A stretch of 64,000 nucleotides of DNA, taken from positions 120,395,045 to 120,459,044 of the forward strand of contig CM071568.1 in the NCBI GenBank assembly GCA_036426205.1, in the 5' to 3' direction. Both the position numbers and the translations under genes were made by a program. The notes under the pieces were generated by a model. That model worked only from the letters and a program-made list of their open reading frames with translations. It ran no database searches and was not told the DNA's origin. The stretch comes from Ascaphus truei (lineage: Eukaryota > Chordata > Amphibia > Anura > Ascaphidae). This document shows positions 60,826 to 64,000 of the stretch, in pieces. Positions within the stretch are counted from its first letter, which is position 1; every line of letters starts with the position of its first letter.

Positions 60826-61437
60826 GGGCAAAATGATATTCCAGAGAGGCATTCAGAAACTTTGGTCTGTATAGCAGGTGTAAGGTCAGGGGTTGAAAGG
60901 TAAATTTGTGTGTCGTCAGCATAGAGGTGATATTTAAACCCAAAAGATGTGATTAGGTCACCTAGAGAGAGTGTGTAGAGAGAAAAGAGAAGGGGTCCCA
61001 GGACAGAGCCCTGGGGTACCCCCACAGAGAGATCAATAGAGGAGGAGGAGGTGTTAGCAAAAGAGACACTGAAGGTACGATGGGAGAGGTAAGAGGAGAT
61101 CCAGGATAAAGCTTTGTTCCGAATACCAAGAGTATGGAGAATGTGAAGGAGAAGAGGGTGGTCCACGGTGTCGAATGCTGCAGAGAGGTCGAGTAATATG
61201 AGCAGAGTGTAATGACCTCTGTCTTTGGCAGCGTGGAGGTCGTCAGTTATTTTAGTGAGGGCTGTTTCAGTAGAGTGAGCAGTGCGGAAGCCAGATTGTA
61301 GAGGGTCTAGTACAGAATAGGTGTTGAGAAAGTGTAGCAATCGAGAGAATACAAGACGTTCAAGGAGTTTGGAGGCAAAAGGCAGGAGGGAGACAGGTCG
61401 ATAGTTAGAAGGACAGGTAGGGTCAAGCTTGCTGTTT
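60826..61437 (-). pseudogene. L2-clade LINE reverse-transcriptase internal fragment
   Basis: On the minus strand the frame has [63 protein letters not shown] and [14 protein letters not shown], the RT motifs of L2-type LINEs in order, with no frameshift. It lacks both the endonuclease/N-terminus and the C-terminus with 3' tail. It lies within the PLE pseudo-LTR region. Confidence 0.9.
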
Positions 61438-61895
61438 TTCTTGTTCAAACTACACCAGAAAAATCGGAAGCACACCCCCCATTGGAAGAGGACTACTCCA
61501 AAAGTGAGTTATCTCTATTGCAAACACACACTCCAGTCTGATATCTTATGTTGGGACACTTTTATCTATAGTGTGGCCCCTTACTGCAGTGCTTGTGAGG
61601 GTCCTAGCCCACTAGTCAGACTTATCAGGAGAAAATGATTAATGTTGGACTAATCTTATATTGATCGTCGGGGGGTTAATTTCTCAGGAATATCATATTA
61701 TACTGCACTCATAGTTTTTTATTATTTTTTTTCTTTTTTGCAAGTATAAATTGAGTTTTTCCTTAGAGCACCACACATTTTTCATTTTCTATGTGCCAGC
61801 CTATGTGAGGTTGCTCATTTTTTCCTCATTTATATCTTATTTTATAAGTCTAAGGAGAGCAGTTTTTGTACCCTATTTTTTTGTTTTTTCATATA
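61438..61895 (+). mobile_element. PLE 5' region
   Basis: T-rich leader DNA between the nested LINE fragment and the start of the second PLE ORF. No other feature is visible. Confidence 0.45.
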
Positions 61896-64000
61896 ATGGA
61901 TTCCAACAATACTGGGAGTGATACTGAGGGAGAGAATCCCACACAATATGCTTTTTCATGATCCGATAACTCCAAACGAGCACGTAAGGCACAGCAAGTT
62001 TTTGACAATACACTGGAACCAAATTGTGATGATGTGTCTGATCTGAATATTCAATTTACCAAGTTGGAAAAACTACTTAGTAATAATATACGCACATGGT
62101 GGGACATTATTGCAATACAGAATTATATACAAACCCAAAGAATCCCTAGGAGATTACGCATTAAGAAGTCGCCCACTTTTGGGTTTGTGAACGCAGAATT
62201 TGAAAAAAACTGGAAGGAGACTTTAGATGGTTGCTCCTTCAAGTTGATGGATTTAATTATAGATGTTAAAAATAAAGAAAAGAAAATTCTGGATAAAGAA
62301 ATAGAGACACTCCAAACTGACTTACGCCAATATATCTCTATGGAGGGTTTTGATGAGTTGGACCAATCACTTTCAACCAACATTGATATTATGGAAAAAG
62401 AAGTTATGGCCAAAAAACAACTTATATTCGAAAGGGACAAGCAGGACTATGTCTGCAACCAGGTATACGTCTGGCAAAGACCTGTCCCTTTCAAGAAATT
62501 TAATGCATCCACCCCTCAAAAAACTACCTCAAACAAAAAACATTTCTTTCCAGTCAACTAGTGGAGAATCATATTATTCTGAGCATGAAACAGTCCCCCA
62601 GGCAACAACATCTAGATATGAGGCGGGTGGTGAAAGAGTTCCTAATCCAGATTACAGGGGTGGATCAAAAAATACTGGACATTCCAATCCAGAATCTAAT
62701 AAAGAGCGGGTTTTTGAAAACAGGACATTTTTGGGGGCGTCAAAAAACTGGAGGGGCTCCAACGGACAACCTGCAGCAGAAAGAAAAGAACCAAAAAATC
62801 CGCAAAAGAGGAAAAAGAACTCCTAATAGAGGATACAGGAGTTATCAACCTGTCAGGGACAGTTTTGACCCAAGCTGAATTATCAGTTCTAAACAAAGGA
62901 CTTAAATTTGCACCAGATTCAAGGTTCAATCTGTTTGACACCACAATAGATTTGCATAAATATGTGCGTAAATTGACACTTAAAAGGTTTTTCGAGAACA
63001 AAACTTTAGGAACTGGTGTCAATAATGTTGATATTGATACAGATGTTTGTTCTACTCTAGACAATACAATGTGTGACATAGAGGAAGATAACAATGTCAG
63101 ATTGACTTTTAATTAATATTGTTGTGCACAGGACCTTAATTCCCTTTTTGAAGAAAATATTGATAGGGACATACTGGACCCAAATAACATTTTGGGTAGC
63201 ATTGGTTCTGGCTTTAAAAGGAAATTGACATTTTTTCCATAACACATGAAAGGGCACTTTCTTAGTACATTTGAAAAACTAGTGGAGAGGGACCTGGCCC
63301 TGCTCTCCAGGGGATACACCTTTGAGGTGTCACCTCTGCGGAGCAGACACCATAATCTCTCTCCCCTAGAAAAGGAAGCATTGGTATCTCTCAAATCAAA
63401 TGATTCCCTGGTTGTCAAAGGGGCTGACAAAGGGGGAGCTGTGGTAGTTTTAAGCAAAACTCAATATAGAGATGAAGCTTTGCGTCAATTATATGATGTA
63501 TCTTCATATTCCATACTTAAAAACAACCCTACTACACAGTTTCTCAAACAACTCAGATCCCTTTTAGATGATGGATCCCACTTGGGAGTATTGGATCATA
63601 GGGAATTAGAATTTTATACCAACCATACCCTACCATTCCCATTTTTCACCATCTCCCAAAGATCCACAAGACATTGGTCTCCCCACCTGGGAGACCAATT
63701 GTCTCTAGTATAGGATCTTTGGGAGATGGATTATCAAGATATGTAGATCATTACTTACAGAGTTTTGTAAAAGAATTACCTTCCTACATTAGGGATAGTA
63801 GCGATCTCCTAGAACAGTTAGATCACATTGCTTGGCAGAATAACTTTATGTGGGTAACCTTGGATATCACATCCCTTTATACAGTTATAGACCATCATCA
63901 AGGGATGGCAGCTGTCAGACACTTCTTAGAGCACTCCACATTATCACTTGTACAAATTTCTTTTATTTTAGATTGTATTCACTTTTTACTTACCCACAAT
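61896..64000 (+). pseudogene. Penelope-like element ORF (N-terminal and RT part), cut by the window end
   Basis: PLE reverse-transcriptase polyprotein. An ATG at 61,896 opens MDSNNTGSDTEGENPTQYAF, but an in-frame TGA follows at about 61,959; the same frame continues (62,034-62,561) with IQFTKLEKLLSNNIRTWWDI. Later parts shift frame: YEAGGERVPNPDYRGGSKN, then LNKGLKFAPDSRFNLFDTT, then NDSLVVKGADKGGAVVVLSK. RT motifs follow: PKIHK, PPGRPIVSS and WVTLDITSLYTVIDHH (motif A). The YxDD box and nuclease would lie past 64,000. It sits head-to-tail with the copy ending at 59,865. Stop and frameshifts make it inactive as read. Confidence 0.88.

Overview
This window reads as non-genic vertebrate DNA dominated by transposable elements, most likely from an amphibian, probably a frog. 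The basis is the mix of families: PIF/Harbinger, hAT and Tigger-like DNA transposons, CR1- and L2-clade LINEs, Penelope-like retroelements (PLEs) and abundant microsatellites. The CR1 3' end and the L2-type 3' tail look like anuran repeats as far as I remember them; no database search was possible. I found no convincing host protein-coding gene, rRNA, tRNA or CRISPR array.

The main object is a PIF/Harbinger transposon of about 10.9 kb at 43,791-54,730. It has matching terminal inverted repeats, a 3-bp flanking duplication and subterminal arrays of ATCGGC/ATCGCC-type motifs. It carries an apparently intact two-exon HARBI1-type DDE transposase (+), a four-exon Myb/SANT-like partner gene (-) that breaks frame beside a (GAT)10 tract, and an unexpected third gene (-): a 222-residue protein with a divergent forkhead (winged-helix) domain and an acidic C-terminus. 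The Harbinger element sits inside a Tigger-like element whose ends lie at 43,000 and 55,248. A second, frameshifted forkhead-like gene at 26.5-27.3 kb has a similarly altered recognition helix.

Region by region: 1-5,000 is AT-rich and minisatellite DNA with two PLE terminal relics. 6,300-12,850 is a nest of palindromic repeats, poly-C and two hAT elements with perfect 8-bp target duplications (6,926-8,315 and 9,777-11,140), followed by a 914-bp tandem duplication. 13,100-17,500 is a decayed PLE with direct repeats at both ends, holding a small TTA-flanked MITE. 17,754-18,233 is a 480-bp MITE resembling the ends of the giant Harbinger. 18.2-25.3 kb holds a large palindrome, a decayed L2 LINE and LTR-like segments. 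25.4-32.8 kb holds LTR-like segments, the forkhead pseudogene and a three-copy tandem repeat. 32.8-35.6 kb is the longest stretch without recognisable repeats. 36.5-41.5 kb looks like an LTR-element remnant interrupted by a hAT-like element. 42-43 kb is a second copy of the palindromic family. 43-55.2 kb is the nested Tigger/Harbinger. 55.2-64 kb contains a MITE, CR1 and L2 LINE ends, and a head-to-tail PLE pair with a GIY-YIG nuclease end, a reverse-transcriptase start, hammerhead-like cores and a near-perfect 352-bp palindrome flanked by a 14-bp duplication.

Functional reading: in PIF/Harbinger elements the Myb-like protein normally binds DNA and helps bring the DDE transposase to the element ends. 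Here the transposase is open, the Myb-like gene looks frameshifted, and the forkhead protein is a candidate extra DNA-binding cargo factor. That role is inference.
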